A DNA stretch of 64,000 nt. Origin: JAKAWQ01 sp963745975 (lineage in GTDB: Bacteria; Pseudomonadota; Alphaproteobacteria; Acetobacterales; Acetobacteraceae). The notes under the pieces are model-generated. The model was not told the DNA's origin, searched no databases, and was given only the letters and a program-made list of their open reading frames with translations. A program made the position numbers and the translations under genes. Location of the stretch: the NCBI GenBank assembly GCA_963745975.1, contig CAVUZJ010000018.1, positions 266,130-330,129 on the forward strand, read 5' to 3'. Every line of letters begins with the position of its first letter. Position 1 is the stretch's first letter. Positions 48,698-57,283 of this stretch are shown here, piece after piece.

Positions 48698-50020
48698 ATG
48701 AAAGCGACCCGGCCCCTCCGTTCCGCCCGCAGCGTCCGCGCCGACGGCCAAGGCGGCGTGGCGCTCACCGTCGCGATCGCACTCCCGGTGCTGATGGGGG
48801 CGGCCGGCCTCGCCGTCGATCTCGGCCAGTGGTACCGCGAGCGGGCGACGCTGCAGGTCGCCGCCGACGCGGCCGCCATGGGCGCGGCGCGGCTGCTCTC
48901 GGACAGCTCCGCGACGACCGCCGAATACCAGAGCGTCGCCCTGGCGGAGGCCAAGGGGGCCATCGCCAACGGAACCGTGGGCACCCTCGCGGAGCCGGTG
49001 TCGGTCACCGTGAGCAGCGGACAGAGCGTCGCGGTGACGCTGACCAGCACGGCCGATCAATACTTCACCGGCGTGCTCGGCCTCTCCCGGCCGACGCTCA
49101 CCGCCGCCGCGACCGCCGGCATCGTGGCACCCCCGGGATGCGTGCTCGCGCTCTCCGGCACCGCGGAGAAGGCGATCGACGTCGAGAACGAGGGCTCGAT
49201 CACCGCCACCGACTGCGGGGTGTTCTCGAACTCGGACGTCGAGGATCCGAACAATGATTCGATCTATGTCCGCAACGGCTCGATCTCGGGATCGAGCGTC
49301 GGCGCGGTCGGCGGCGTCGAGGCCAGCACCAACGGAGAATCGATCATCACCCCGAGCCCGACCGAGGGCGATCCGCCGGAAGCGAACCCTTACGCGAACC
49401 TCGCCGCGCCCACCGTCGGCTCCTCCTGCACGCCCTATCCGACGCCGCAGAACGGCGGCGCCAGCGTCACGCTCTCGCCCGGGACCTATTGCAGCATCGA
49501 CGCCGCCAACGACACGACGATCAACTTCAAGCCCGGCGTCTACATCATCGACAACGGGGACTTCATCATCAACAACGGCTCGACCGTCGGCACCGCGGCC
49601 GGCGACAACACCGGCGTCACCTTCATCATGGCCGGCAGCTCGCCCGGCTATATCGATTGGGAGAATTATACCCAGACCGCCTGGGAGCTTTCCGCGCCGA
49701 CCAGCGGCACCTATGCCGGCATCCTGGTCTATCAGAGCGCGTCCACGCCCGCCTCCAACAGCGCCGTCTCCAACGATTGCGGCGCGCTCAACGCTCCGGG
49801 CGACATCGTGGTCGGCGGCTCGGGCCTCACCTTGAACGGCGTGCTCTACATGCCCTCGGTCAACCTCCAGATCAGCAACGACGCGACGCTCAAGGCGGCG
49901 AGCGGCGGCACGCTCAGCGTCATCGCCAACACCATCACGACCTGCGGCAGCGCCCAGCTGGACGCCGCGGGCAACGGCTCGGGAGGGTCCTCCGGCTCGA
50001 CGGTCGTGCTGCTGCAATGA
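48698..50020 (+). CDS. TadG-like pilus assembly protein
   Basis: 440 residues. The N-terminus has the TadG/Flp-assembly motif: a hydrophobic helix (VALTVAIALPVLMGAAGLAVDLG) then QWYRERATLQVAADAAAMGAARL. The remainder is Ser/Thr/Gly/Asn-rich and looks beta-solenoid-like, with several cysteines, consistent with an extracytoplasmic structural domain. The stop overlaps the next gene (ATGA). TadG proteins assist Flp-type pili in the envelope, but no flp, cpa or tadA-C genes are adjacent. Confidence 0.8.
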   Translation: MKATRPLRSARSVRADGQGGVALTVAIALPVLMGAAGLAVDLGQWYRERATLQVAADAAAMGAARLLSDSSATTAEYQSVALAEAKGAIANGTVGTLAEPVSVTVSSGQSVAVTLTSTADQYFTGVLGLSRPTLTAAATAGIVAPPGCVLALSGTAEKAIDVENEGSITATDCGVFSNSDVEDPNNDSIYVRNGSISGSSVGAVGGVEASTNGESIITPSPTEGDPPEANPYANLAAPTVGSSCTPYPTPQNGGASVTLSPGTYCSIDAANDTTINFKPGVYIIDNGDFIINNGSTVGTAAGDNTGVTFIMAGSSPGYIDWENYTQTAWELSAPTSGTYAGILVYQSASTPASNSAVSNDCGALNAPGDIVVGGSGLTLNGVLYMPSVNLQISNDATLKAASGGTLSVIANTITTCGSAQLDAAGNGSGGSSGSTVVLLQ

Positions 50021-50493
50021 AGGGCCGCGGCCTCGCCCCCGACCGAAGCGCCGCGGTCGCGGTGGAGAGCGCGCTCACCTTCAGCCTCATCCTGCTGCCG
50101 CTCTTCCTCGGCGCCGCGGACGCCGCGGTGCTGCTGGCCGCGCAGTTCCGTCTCGAGGAAGCGGTGCACAACGCGCTTTTCTATGCCTATGCCAGTGCCG
50201 CGAACGCGACGAGCCCGAGCGGCATCGAGAACGCCGCGACCGTCGGCTACGGAAGCGACGGTCCCGCGCTCACGGTCGCGACGCCGAGCTACGCCTATTA
50301 CTGCATCGAGCCGGACGGAACCGAGGCGACCGGCACCGAGGAAAGCTCCTCCTCGGCGAGCTGCCCGTCCGGTCAGTCGCTCGCGACCTGGCTCACGGTC
50401 ACGGTCTCCGCCACGGTGAGCCTGCCGGTCTCGATCGCGCCGTTCCCCGACAGCGTGCCCCTCGAGGCCACGGCGACGGTGCGGGTCAATTGA
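50017..50493 (+). CDS. TadE-like pseudopilin
   Basis: 158 residues. Basic N-terminus then AVAVESALTFSLILLPLFLGAADAA, the TadE pattern in which a Glu follows the processing site of a prepilin-like helix. The C-terminal domain is short, with two cysteines. It overlaps both neighbours by 4 bp and forms an operon with the TadG-like gene and a second TadE-like gene. Confidence 0.78.
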   Translation: MKGRGLAPDRSAAVAVESALTFSLILLPLFLGAADAAVLLAAQFRLEEAVHNALFYAYASAANATSPSGIENAATVGYGSDGPALTVATPSYAYYCIEPDGTEATGTEESSSSASCPSGQSLATWLTVTVSATVSLPVSIAPFPDSVPLEATATVRVN

Positions 50494-50906
50494 GGATCGC
50501 GGGCCGCCTTGGCGGGGATCGAAGCGGCGCGGCGAGCGTCGAGTTCGCCGTCGTGGCACTCGCGCTCTTCCTGATGCTCTTCGCGATCATCGAGCTCGGC
50601 CGTATGGCCGCCGCCGAGAATGCGCTGAGCTATGCCGCGAACGTCGCCACCCGCTACGCCGCGGTGCATGGCTCGGCCTCGGCGAGCCCGGCGAGCAGCG
50701 AAGCGATCGCCGCCCAGTTCGCCACCGCGGCCGCGCCCGTCCTCGGCAGCGCCGCGCCGACGCCCACGGTGACCTTCTCCCCCAATAACAATCCCGGCAG
50801 CACCGTCACCGTCGCGGCGAGCTATGCCTGGTCGCCCGTCAGCATGAAGGGTGATTTCGCGGCCGTGACGCTCTCGGCCTCCTCCACGCTCGTCATCGAG
50901 CATTAA
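50490..50906 (+). CDS. TadE family protein
   Basis: 138 residues from a TTG overlapping the previous stop. GAASVEFAVVALALFLMLFAIIELGRM is a classic TadE N-terminal helix with the conserved Glu, followed by YAANVATRYAAVHG. Membrane-anchored pseudopilin-like component. Last gene of the trio; the tRNA-Trp promoter follows. Confidence 0.83.
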   Translation: MRIAGRLGGDRSGAASVEFAVVALALFLMLFAIIELGRMAAAENALSYAANVATRYAAVHGSASASPASSEAIAAQFATAAAPVLGSAAPTPTVTFSPNNNPGSTVTVAASYAWSPVSMKGDFAAVTLSASSTLVIEH

Positions 50907-50934
50907 GGTCCCGGCCGCCTGGCGGGTTTCCGGC

Positions 50935-50963
50935 TTGACAGGGTCGGCGGGGCGTTCTCTGTA
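50935..50963 (+). promoter_or_regulatory. Promoter of tRNA-Trp
   Basis: TTGACA (50935-50940), a perfect -35, and TCTGTA (50958-50963) with 17-bp spacing, about 20 bp before the tRNA 5' end. It may also serve secE-nusG. Confidence 0.5.
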
Positions 50964-50984
50964 GCCTCCGGCAGCCCTCGGTGG

Positions 50985-51061
50985 AGGGGTGTAGCTCAAT
51001 TGGCTAGAGCGCCGGTCTCCAAAACCGGAGGTTGGGGGTTCGAGACCCTCCACCCCTGCCA
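50985..51061 (+). tRNA. tRNA-Trp (CCA anticodon)
   Basis: A complete cloverleaf can be drawn: acceptor AGGGGTG with CACCCCT, D arm from TAGCTCAATTGG, anticodon stem CCGGT/ACCGG with loop CTCCAAA and anticodon CCA at 51019-51021, T arm with GGTTCGAGACC, discriminator G and encoded CCA at 51059-51061. It lies upstream of secE and nusG, the order usual in alphaproteobacteria. Confidence 0.97.
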
Positions 51062-51131
51062 GCACCGGGCAGGGATGGGGGTTCGCACCCGTCGGGCCGG
51101 CCGGCAGCCGCAAGTATGAGGAGAGAACGAA

Positions 51132-51326
51132 GTGGCGGTGGATCCTGCCCGGTTCATCCGGGAGGTGCGGAGCGAGATGGCGAAGGTGACGTGGCCTTCG
51201 CGAAGGGAGACGCTGGTCTCGACCGGGCTCGTCCTCGCAATGGCGGCTGCCATCGCCATTTTCTTCCTGGTGGTCGACCAGATCATCGGCCTCGGCGTGC
51301 GCGCCTTGTTCGGATCGGGATTTTAA
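51132..51326 (+). CDS. secE: Preprotein translocase subunit SecE
   Basis: 64 residues with one transmembrane helix. The amphipathic segment PARFIREVRSEMAKVTWPSR is the universal SecE signature, followed by the membrane helix (about 30-55). GTG start with GAGGAGAG upstream. SecE stabilises SecY in the translocon. 24 bp ahead of nusG. Confidence 0.96.
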   Translation: MAVDPARFIREVRSEMAKVTWPSRRETLVSTGLVLAMAAAIAIFFLVVDQIIGLGVRALFGSGF

Positions 51327-51350
51327 CAGGATTCTAGGGAACGTCGTCAG

Positions 51351-51881
51351 ATGCCCAAGCGTTGGTACGTGGTGCACGTCTATTCGGGATTCGAGAAGAA
51401 GATCGCCCAGCAGATCAAGGAGCAGGCGCAGCAGAAGGGGCTCGCCGACCAGTTCGAGGAGGTGCTCGTCCCCTCCGAGGAGGTGGTCGAGATGCGCCGC
51501 GGCCAGAAGGTCAATGCCGCGCGGAAATTCTTCCCGGGCTATGTCCTGGTGAAGATGGACCTCACCGACGACGCCTGGCACCTGGTCAAGAACACGCCCA
51601 AGGTCACGGGCTTTCTCGGCAGCCGGACCCGGCCGAGCCCGATCACCGACGCCGAGGCCGAGCGCATCCTGAAGCAGACCCGTGAAGGGGTGGAACGGCC
51701 GCGGCCGGCCGTGCTGTTCGAGGTGGGCGAGCAGGTGCGGGTCGCGGACGGGCCCTTCACCAGCTTCAACGGCACCGTCGAGGACGTGGACGAGGAGAAG
51801 GGAAGGCTCAAGGTGAGCGTCTCGATCTTCGGCCGCGCGACCCCCGTCGAGCTCGAATACGGCCAGGTCGAGAAGCTGTAG
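51351..51881 (+). CDS. nusG: Transcription antitermination protein NusG
   Basis: 176 residues: RWYVVHVYSGFEKKIAQQI (NGN domain start), RKFFPGYVLVKM, the LGSRTRPSPITDAE linker, then the KOW domain GEQVRVADGPFTSFNGTVEDVDEEK. It binds RNA polymerase and Rho or ribosomes. Typical length; immediately downstream of secE. The convergent Rieske-type reductase gene ends 6 bp after the stop. Confidence 0.97.
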   Translation: MPKRWYVVHVYSGFEKKIAQQIKEQAQQKGLADQFEEVLVPSEEVVEMRRGQKVNAARKFFPGYVLVKMDLTDDAWHLVKNTPKVTGFLGSRTRPSPITDAEAERILKQTREGVERPRPAVLFEVGEQVRVADGPFTSFNGTVEDVDEEKGRLKVSVSIFGRATPVELEYGQVEKL

Positions 51882-51887
51882 CTCCCC

Positions 51888-53429
51888 TCACGCCGCGGGC
51901 GGGAACTCCCGCTCGAACGCCACCTCCGCCTCCAGGCTCTCGAGGTCGCGAAAAATAGTCGCGACCGCGCTCTTCCTGTGCGCCGTGAAATAGCTCACCC
52001 GGCAATCGCGCGCCTCGGGCGAGCCCACGACCTCGATCCTGTCCCAGGACGCGGCGTGGCCGACGTACGAGACCGAGACGTCGAACTGCTGGGTCCAGAA
52101 GAAAGGCACGATGTCGCAGCGCTCGGCCAGGCCCAGCATGTTGCGCGCGGCGATGGCGCCCTGCCGCTCGGCGAGCACCCAGTGCTCGATGCGCATCCGC
52201 TCGCCGCTCAGCCGGTCAGGCCAGCGCGCGATATCGCCGGCGGCAAAGATCCCCGGCGCGCTCGATGCCAGGAACTCATCGACCAGCACGCCGTTGGCGA
52301 CCGCAAGCCCGGCCGATTCGGCAAGGGCGGTCTCCGGCCGCACGCCGATCCCGACCAGCACGAGATCCGCCGCCAGCTCTTCGCCATTGGCGAGAGTGAC
52401 CGAGCGCTCGCCAATCGCCTGCGGCGTGGTGCCGAGATGGAAGCCGACCCCGTGCTCCTCGTGCAGCTTCTTGAGGAAGGCGCCAAGCTCGGGACCGAGC
52501 ACGCGCGCCATCGGCACGGCCTCCGGCGCCACCACGGCGACGGCGAGCCCGCGCGTTGCGAGCGAGGCGGCCGCCTCCAGCCCGATGAAGCTCGCACCCA
52601 CGACGACGGCGGTCCGGCTGGCGCCGGCGCGCGCGATGATCGCCCGGCAATCGGCGAACGTGCGCAGCGTGAACACATGCGGCCGGTCCGCGCCCGGAAT
52701 GGCGAGACGGATCGCCGCGGCGCCGGTCGCCAGGAGCAGCGCGTCCCAAGCGAGCGTCCGCCCGTCGGCGAGCGCGAGCGTCCGCGCGGCCGGGTCGAGG
52801 CGGACGGCTTCGGTTCCGAGCTCGAGGACGATGCCGTGCTCGCGGTAGAACTCGGCCGGGCGGAGGAAGACCCACTCCTCGGGCGCGCTTCCGGCGAGGA
52901 AATCCTTGGAGAGGTTGGGCCGGTCGCAGGGCAGCGAGGGATCGGCGCCGACCAGCGTGACCTCGCCGCCGTACCCCTCCCTGCGCAAGCCTTCGGCCGC
53001 TGCGTTGCCGGCCGCGCCGCCGCCCACGATCACGATCCGGCGCGGGGTGGAGGGGCTGGGCGGGAGGGGAATCGGTGCCGGAAGAGCGCGCTTCTCGCGC
53101 ACGAAGACCTGGCCTCCCACCCGCTCGACGCGCCATGAGGGGAGCGGATCGAGCGCCGGCGCGCGCAGCGCCGCTCCGGTGCGGAGGCTGAAACAGGCAT
53201 GGTGCCAGGGGCAGCGCACGGTCTCGCCCACCATCAGCCCCTCGGCGAGCGGCCCGTGATAGTGCGAGCACGCGGCGCCGATCGCGAAGAGCTCCTCGCC
53301 CCGCCGTGCCAGCAGCACCGCCTCGCCGCCCACGTGTCCGACGAGCATGGCGCCATCGGCGAGGGCGGCCGCGTCGATGCCGGCGGCAAAGTCCGGCCCC
53401 TTCGGCAGATCCGAAGCTTCTTCCGACAT
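51888..53429 (-). CDS. Rieske-domain FAD-dependent ferredoxin/NAD(P) reductase (AIFM3-like)
   Basis: 513 residues. An N-terminal Rieske [2Fe-2S] domain with Cys54, His56, Cys73 and His76 (CSHYHGPLAEG and CPWHHACF) is fused to a pyridine-nucleotide-disulfide-type reductase: FAD motif IVIVGGGAAGNAAAEGLR and a second Rossmann motif near VVVGASFIGLEAAASLA, then GIFAAGDIARW. This is the AIFM3/Rieske-reductase architecture; it transfers electrons between NAD(P)H and an iron-sulfur partner. The last gene of the leftward run; its start overlaps the methyltransferase stop by 1 bp. Confidence 0.9.
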   Translation of the reverse strand: MSEEASDLPKGPDFAAGIDAAALADGAMLVGHVGGEAVLLARRGEELFAIGAACSHYHGPLAEGLMVGETVRCPWHHACFSLRTGAALRAPALDPLPSWRVERVGGQVFVREKRALPAPIPLPPSPSTPRRIVIVGGGAAGNAAAEGLRREGYGGEVTLVGADPSLPCDRPNLSKDFLAGSAPEEWVFLRPAEFYREHGIVLELGTEAVRLDPAARTLALADGRTLAWDALLLATGAAAIRLAIPGADRPHVFTLRTFADCRAIIARAGASRTAVVVGASFIGLEAAASLATRGLAVAVVAPEAVPMARVLGPELGAFLKKLHEEHGVGFHLGTTPQAIGERSVTLANGEELAADLVLVGIGVRPETALAESAGLAVANGVLVDEFLASSAPGIFAAGDIARWPDRLSGERMRIEHWVLAERQGAIAARNMLGLAERCDIVPFFWTQQFDVSVSYVGHAASWDRIEVVGSPEARDCRVSYFTAHRKSAVATIFRDLESLEAEVAFEREFPPAA

Positions 53430-54064
53430 TACGCCCTCCCCGTTACAACAGGCCTTGCCGCCACCAGCTCGATCAGAGCCGACATCCCATTATGGCCGTT
53501 GCCCTCGCGGATGATCGAATCGTGAGAGCGGAGCGCGATGATGGAGAAATCCCCGAACGCGGCGCGCAGCAATTCCTCCGTGTAAAGGTTCTCGGGCGTT
53601 GAGGGTCCGCCGGTGCCGTAGCCGATCTGCTCCGGGCGGTATCCTTCCAGCAACAGCAGGCCGCCCGGCTTCAGCGCCCGCTTCATGCGCGCGAAGACCC
53701 GGTCCCGCTCGGGCGGGCCGAACACCTGCATGAAGACGCCCACCACGAGGTCGAATGAAGCTTCCGGCCAGTCCCACGTCATGAGGTCTGCCAGCACGGT
53801 TTGGATGGAGACGCCGTGCCGTTCCGCGAGAAGCCGCGCCTTGGCGATACCGTTCGGCGAGAAGTCGACGGTGGTGACATCGAGCCCCTGGCGCGCCAGC
53901 CAGACGCCGTTGCGGCCCTCGCCGTCCGCCAGCACGAGCGCCTTCCATCCGCGGCGGAGCCGCGCCCCTTCGGCCGCCAGGAATGCGTTCGGCTCGGTGC
54001 CGAACACATAGTCCTCCGCGCCGAAGCGCGCGTCCCAGCGCGCGCGGTGCGGATCCTCGTTCAC
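53429..54064 (-). CDS. Class I SAM-dependent methyltransferase
   Basis: 211 residues from GTG 54064 (GTGA overlap with rppH). WDARFGAEDYVFGTEPNAFLA at the start, then motif I KALVLADGEGRNGVWLAR, motif II TTVDFSPNGIAKA and a Trp/Asp motif. This resembles the tellurite-resistance TehB/thiopurine-methyltransferase-like branch. The longer open frame upstream lies in the rppH gene. Substrate unknown. Confidence 0.85.
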   Translation of the reverse strand: MNEDPHRARWDARFGAEDYVFGTEPNAFLAAEGARLRRGWKALVLADGEGRNGVWLARQGLDVTTVDFSPNGIAKARLLAERHGVSIQTVLADLMTWDWPEASFDLVVGVFMQVFGPPERDRVFARMKRALKPGGLLLLEGYRPEQIGYGTGGPSTPENLYTEELLRAAFGDFSIIALRSHDSIIREGNGHNGMSALIELVAARPVVTGRA

Positions 54065-54576
54065 CCGCCATTCTCCGGCGCCGCGAAGCGGGCGAAGGAA
54101 CGGGCGAGGGTTTCGTAGATCGCCCGCTTGAACCCGACCGCGAGCGCCGGAAGCTCGGCAAGCGCCACCCAGCGCCAGGCGTCGAACTCCGGATGCGGAT
54201 CGCGATCGAGCCGGATCTCGGCGTCCGTGCCGAGGAAGCGGAAGGCGAACCAGCGCTGGCGCTGGCCGCGATAGCGCCCGCGGAACGCCACCCCGACCAG
54301 CTCCGCCGGCAAATCGTAGCTCAGCCATTCCGGATGCTCGCCGATGATGCGGAAACGCGTGGTGCCGATCTCCTCCGCAAGCTCGCGCAGCACTGCCACG
54401 CGCGGCTCCTCCCCATCGTCGATCCCGCCCTGCGGCAGTTGCCAGCCGCCGGCCGCCGCTTCCGCAGGCGGCAGATTGGCGCGCCGTCCCACGAACACCA
54501 GCCCGGCGGGGTTGAAGAGCGCCGCCCCGGCATTGCGCCGGTAGGGAAGCGTGGGAGATTCGGGCGAAGAGCTCAT
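54061..54576 (-). CDS. rppH: RNA pyrophosphohydrolase (Nudix)
   Basis: 171 residues. The Nudix box is complete: GGIDDGEEPRVAVLRELAEEIG. The N-terminus LPYRRNAGAALFNPAGLVFVG and WQLPQGG are typical of RppH, which removes pyrophosphate from mRNA 5' ends or hydrolyses dinucleoside polyphosphates (IalA type). ATG 54576 overlaps the stop of the upstream polysaccharide deacetylase gene. The neighbours ctpA and the divergent deacetylase match the conserved alphaproteobacterial order. Confidence 0.92.
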   Translation of the reverse strand: MSSSPESPTLPYRRNAGAALFNPAGLVFVGRRANLPPAEAAAGGWQLPQGGIDDGEEPRVAVLRELAEEIGTTRFRIIGEHPEWLSYDLPAELVGVAFRGRYRGQRQRWFAFRFLGTDAEIRLDRDPHPEFDAWRWVALAELPALAVGFKRAIYETLARSFARFAAPENGG

Positions 54577-55700
54577 GGTTTGCCCGCCTGGGGCTTGCCT
54601 GCTTGCGTTGCCGCGGGGGCTGGCGGCGGGCTCGGCGGCCGGACGAGCGCGGTCACCGGGGCGAGCACGAATCCCTTGGACGCCAGGGTTCCGGCCCAGT
54701 CCGCCAGCTGCGCAAGCGTGGCCGGCCCCGGCCATCCTACGACGCCGAGCGCGGCCCCGCGCTGGCGCGCGATCGTCTCGAGCTTGTCGAGATTGGCGCT
54801 GATGTCGGGCCCCACGGGCGGCGAATCCACCACCACATCGGCCGACCGGCCGGTGGCCCATTTCGGGTTCGGCTGCCCGGCGCGCGGATCGATATAGAGC
54901 AGGCCGCGGGCCGCGAGGTGCCGTTCGAGCCCGGCCAGCAGATCCGGCGCAGCGGCGAAGCGCTCGCCGTACATCCCGTCCATCGCGCCCGTCGCGCCGA
55001 CATAGCCTTCGATCCGCGAGAGCGCCCAGTCGAGCCGGTCGTCATTCTGTGAAGCGGGCGCGCCGACCAGCAGCGCCTCGTCGCCCGCGTTGTTCAGCGG
55101 GTATCCCGCGGGCTCGAGCGGCAGCGAGATGAGGATCTCGTGGCCCTTCGCCCGCGCCTCGGAAAGGAGCTTCTCGGGATCGACCGCGTAAGGCGAAAAG
55201 GCGAGCGTAACCGGGCCCGGCAGTGCGATCGCCTGCTCGCTCTCGTCGTCCGATTCGCCGATGCCGGCAACGACGAGCCCGATGCGCGGCCTTGGATCGG
55301 CGGTGTTGAACCAGGCCGCATAGACCTGCATGGGCGCGGCACCGCCGGGGCCGATGCGCGGAAGCAGCTCCTTTGGGTTCGCCGCCGAGGGCTCGAGCAG
55401 CAGCTTGTCCGGCGGGGCGATCGGCCCGGGATGCCCCAAGGGGACAACGGCGGGGACAACGGCGGGAACGGCGGTCGGAACGGCGCCTGCGACCGGCGCC
55501 GTCGGCGCGTGCACGGAAGCCCGCACCGGCGCGGGAGCGGGCGGCGGGGGCGGGCCGAGCCATTGCAGCAGGGCGGCACCGCCGCCGACCACGACGATCA
55601 CGACCGTCCAGAACCGCGCGAGCGCCCGCCCCGGGCCGCCCGCGCGCGCGCGCCGTCCGCGGCGGGCGCCGGCGGCGAGCCGCTCCGCCTCCCGCGGCAA
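54573..55700 (-). CDS. Divergent polysaccharide deacetylase family protein
   Basis: 375 residues. A basic N-terminus, one hydrophobic anchor (about 30-50), a Pro/Ala/Val-rich linker, then the domain with PRIGLVVAGIGESDDESEQAIALPGPVTLAF, ISLPLEPAGYPLNN and YIDPRAGQP. This is the YibQ/DUF610-type family, found beside envC and ctpA. The fold is a carbohydrate esterase 4-like barrel whose substrate is unproven. Envelope located. Confidence 0.88.
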   Translation of the reverse strand: MPREAERLAAGARRGRRARAGGPGRALARFWTVVIVVVGGGAALLQWLGPPPPPAPAPVRASVHAPTAPVAGAVPTAVPAVVPAVVPLGHPGPIAPPDKLLLEPSAANPKELLPRIGPGGAAPMQVYAAWFNTADPRPRIGLVVAGIGESDDESEQAIALPGPVTLAFSPYAVDPEKLLSEARAKGHEILISLPLEPAGYPLNNAGDEALLVGAPASQNDDRLDWALSRIEGYVGATGAMDGMYGERFAAAPDLLAGLERHLAARGLLYIDPRAGQPNPKWATGRSADVVVDSPPVGPDISANLDKLETIARQRGAALGVVGWPGPATLAQLADWAGTLASKGFVLAPVTALVRPPSPPPAPAATQAGKPQAGKP

Positions 55701-55733
55701 GGCCCGCCGTCCTCTGGGCCGGCCGGTCCTCTG

Positions 55734-57149
55734 CTACCGCGCCGTCGCGGTGCTCTGCCCGGCGATCGCCTGGACCAGCTTCAAGCCCTGCTGAAGCTGG
55801 AAGTCCGTGCTCGGCTTGGCGGGATCGTAAGCGGGCCAGCCGGCCGGCGGCTTGGCCGGAATTTCCTTGGCGATCGGCGGCAGATCGGTGCGCGGCGGCG
55901 GGCCCGCCGCCGCCGGGACGCCGCCGGTGTTCGAGAGCGTGTTGTTGAGGTCGCTCTCATGCGCCGGGCCGAACTGCAGCTCCGGCGCCGGCGTCTCCGC
56001 CACTGTCACGTCGGGCATGATTCCGAGCCCCTGAATCGAGCGGCCCGAGGGCGTGTAGTAGCGCGCCGTCGTCAGCCGGATCGCGCCGTTGTCCCCCGGC
56101 AGCGGGATCACCGTCTGCACCGAGCCTTTCCCGAACGTGCGCGTGCCGAGGATGATGGCGCGGCGGTTGTCCTGGAGCGCGCCGGAGACGATCTCGGCCG
56201 CCGAGGCCGTGCCGTCGTTCACGAGCACCACCAGCGGCGCGTTGCCGATGATGTCCTCGCCCGGCGTCGCGTCCCAGCGCTGATCGTCCTCGGCGTGGCG
56301 GCCGCGCGTCGAGACGATCTCGCCCTGCGTCATGAAGTCGTTCGCCACCGCGACCGCCTGGTCGAGCAGCCCGCCGGGATTGTTCCTGAGATCGAGGATG
56401 TAGCCCTTGATGTTGCCGTGCGCCTGCTGCTTGAGCGCGGCCACTGCCTTGCGGATGCCCGAGCTTGCGTCCTCGTCGAACTCGGCGAGCCGGATGTAGC
56501 CGACATCGCCGTAGAGCTGCTGATGAACGATCTGGACGTGGATGACCTCGCGCGTCAGCGTGACGTCGATCGGGTTGTTCACGCCGTCGCGCTTGATGGT
56601 CAGGGTGATCGTGCTGCCCGGCGGGCCGCGCATGCGGTTGACCGCGTCGTTGAGCGAGAGCCCCTCGACGGTCTTGCCGTCGAGGGAGACGATGAGGTCT
56701 CCCGGCTTGATGCCGGCCTTCGCGGCCGGCGTGCCGTCGATCGGGGTCACCACGCGGATGAACCCCTGGTCCTCGGTGACCTCGAGGCCGAGCCCGCCGA
56801 AGGCGCCCCGGGTCTGGACCTGCATGTCGTTGTACTGGCTCGGGTCCATGTAGTCGCTGTGGGGGTCGAGCCCGCTCAGCATCCCGTTGAGCGCGTTGTA
56901 GATCAGCTGCTTGGAGGTCACCGGATCGACGTAGTCCGCCTTCACGCGCTCGAACACGTCGCCGAAGAGGCTGAGCAGCCGGTAGGTGTCGGCGTTGCCG
57001 CTGTCCGGGGTGGTGGCGGCGTCCTGAGCCAGTGCCGGCAGGATGCCGAAGCTCGGCCCGAGCGTGCGTGTGATCAGCCCCGACGCCGGCAGCGCCGCCA
57101 CGCCGGCCAGGAAGGCGCCGCCCAAGAGCAGGCCGTTGCGAAACTTCAT
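55734..57149 (-). CDS. ctpA: Carboxy-terminal processing protease CtpA (S41)
   Basis: 471 residues with an N-terminal signal peptide (about 1-30). A PDZ domain (about 110-195, GLGLEVTEDQGFIRVVTPIDG) precedes the tail-specific protease core. The catalytic Ser316 in VNDGTASAAEIVSG and Lys341 in RTFGKGSVQTVIPL are present. Periplasmic; degrades or trims proteins from their C-termini and takes part in cell-wall maturation. Located downstream of the EnvC-like gene. Confidence 0.94.
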   Translation of the reverse strand: MKFRNGLLLGGAFLAGVAALPASGLITRTLGPSFGILPALAQDAATTPDSGNADTYRLLSLFGDVFERVKADYVDPVTSKQLIYNALNGMLSGLDPHSDYMDPSQYNDMQVQTRGAFGGLGLEVTEDQGFIRVVTPIDGTPAAKAGIKPGDLIVSLDGKTVEGLSLNDAVNRMRGPPGSTITLTIKRDGVNNPIDVTLTREVIHVQIVHQQLYGDVGYIRLAEFDEDASSGIRKAVAALKQQAHGNIKGYILDLRNNPGGLLDQAVAVANDFMTQGEIVSTRGRHAEDDQRWDATPGEDIIGNAPLVVLVNDGTASAAEIVSGALQDNRRAIILGTRTFGKGSVQTVIPLPGDNGAIRLTTARYYTPSGRSIQGLGIMPDVTVAETPAPELQFGPAHESDLNNTLSNTGGVPAAAGPPPRTDLPPIAKEIPAKPPAGWPAYDPAKPSTDFQLQQGLKLVQAIAGQSTATAR

Positions 57150-57283
57150 TCTTATCCTTCCCGGGCGCGGCTGCGCCCCTCGGTCTGTTGCGACATCGTC
57201 CCCGCAAGCGGGAGCCCGGCTTTTTCCGTCATGATTCTCACTCTACCCGGAGGGAGCCTTCCCTCCTATCCCCTCGCGTGCAG

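Noticed and set aside
45737..50017. 1426-codon open frame on the - strand across xseA, purD and the tad genes
   Set aside because: It is antisense to purD and tadG and out of frame with xseA; it has Arg/Ala/Gly-rich low-complexity translation typical of GC-rich shadow frames.
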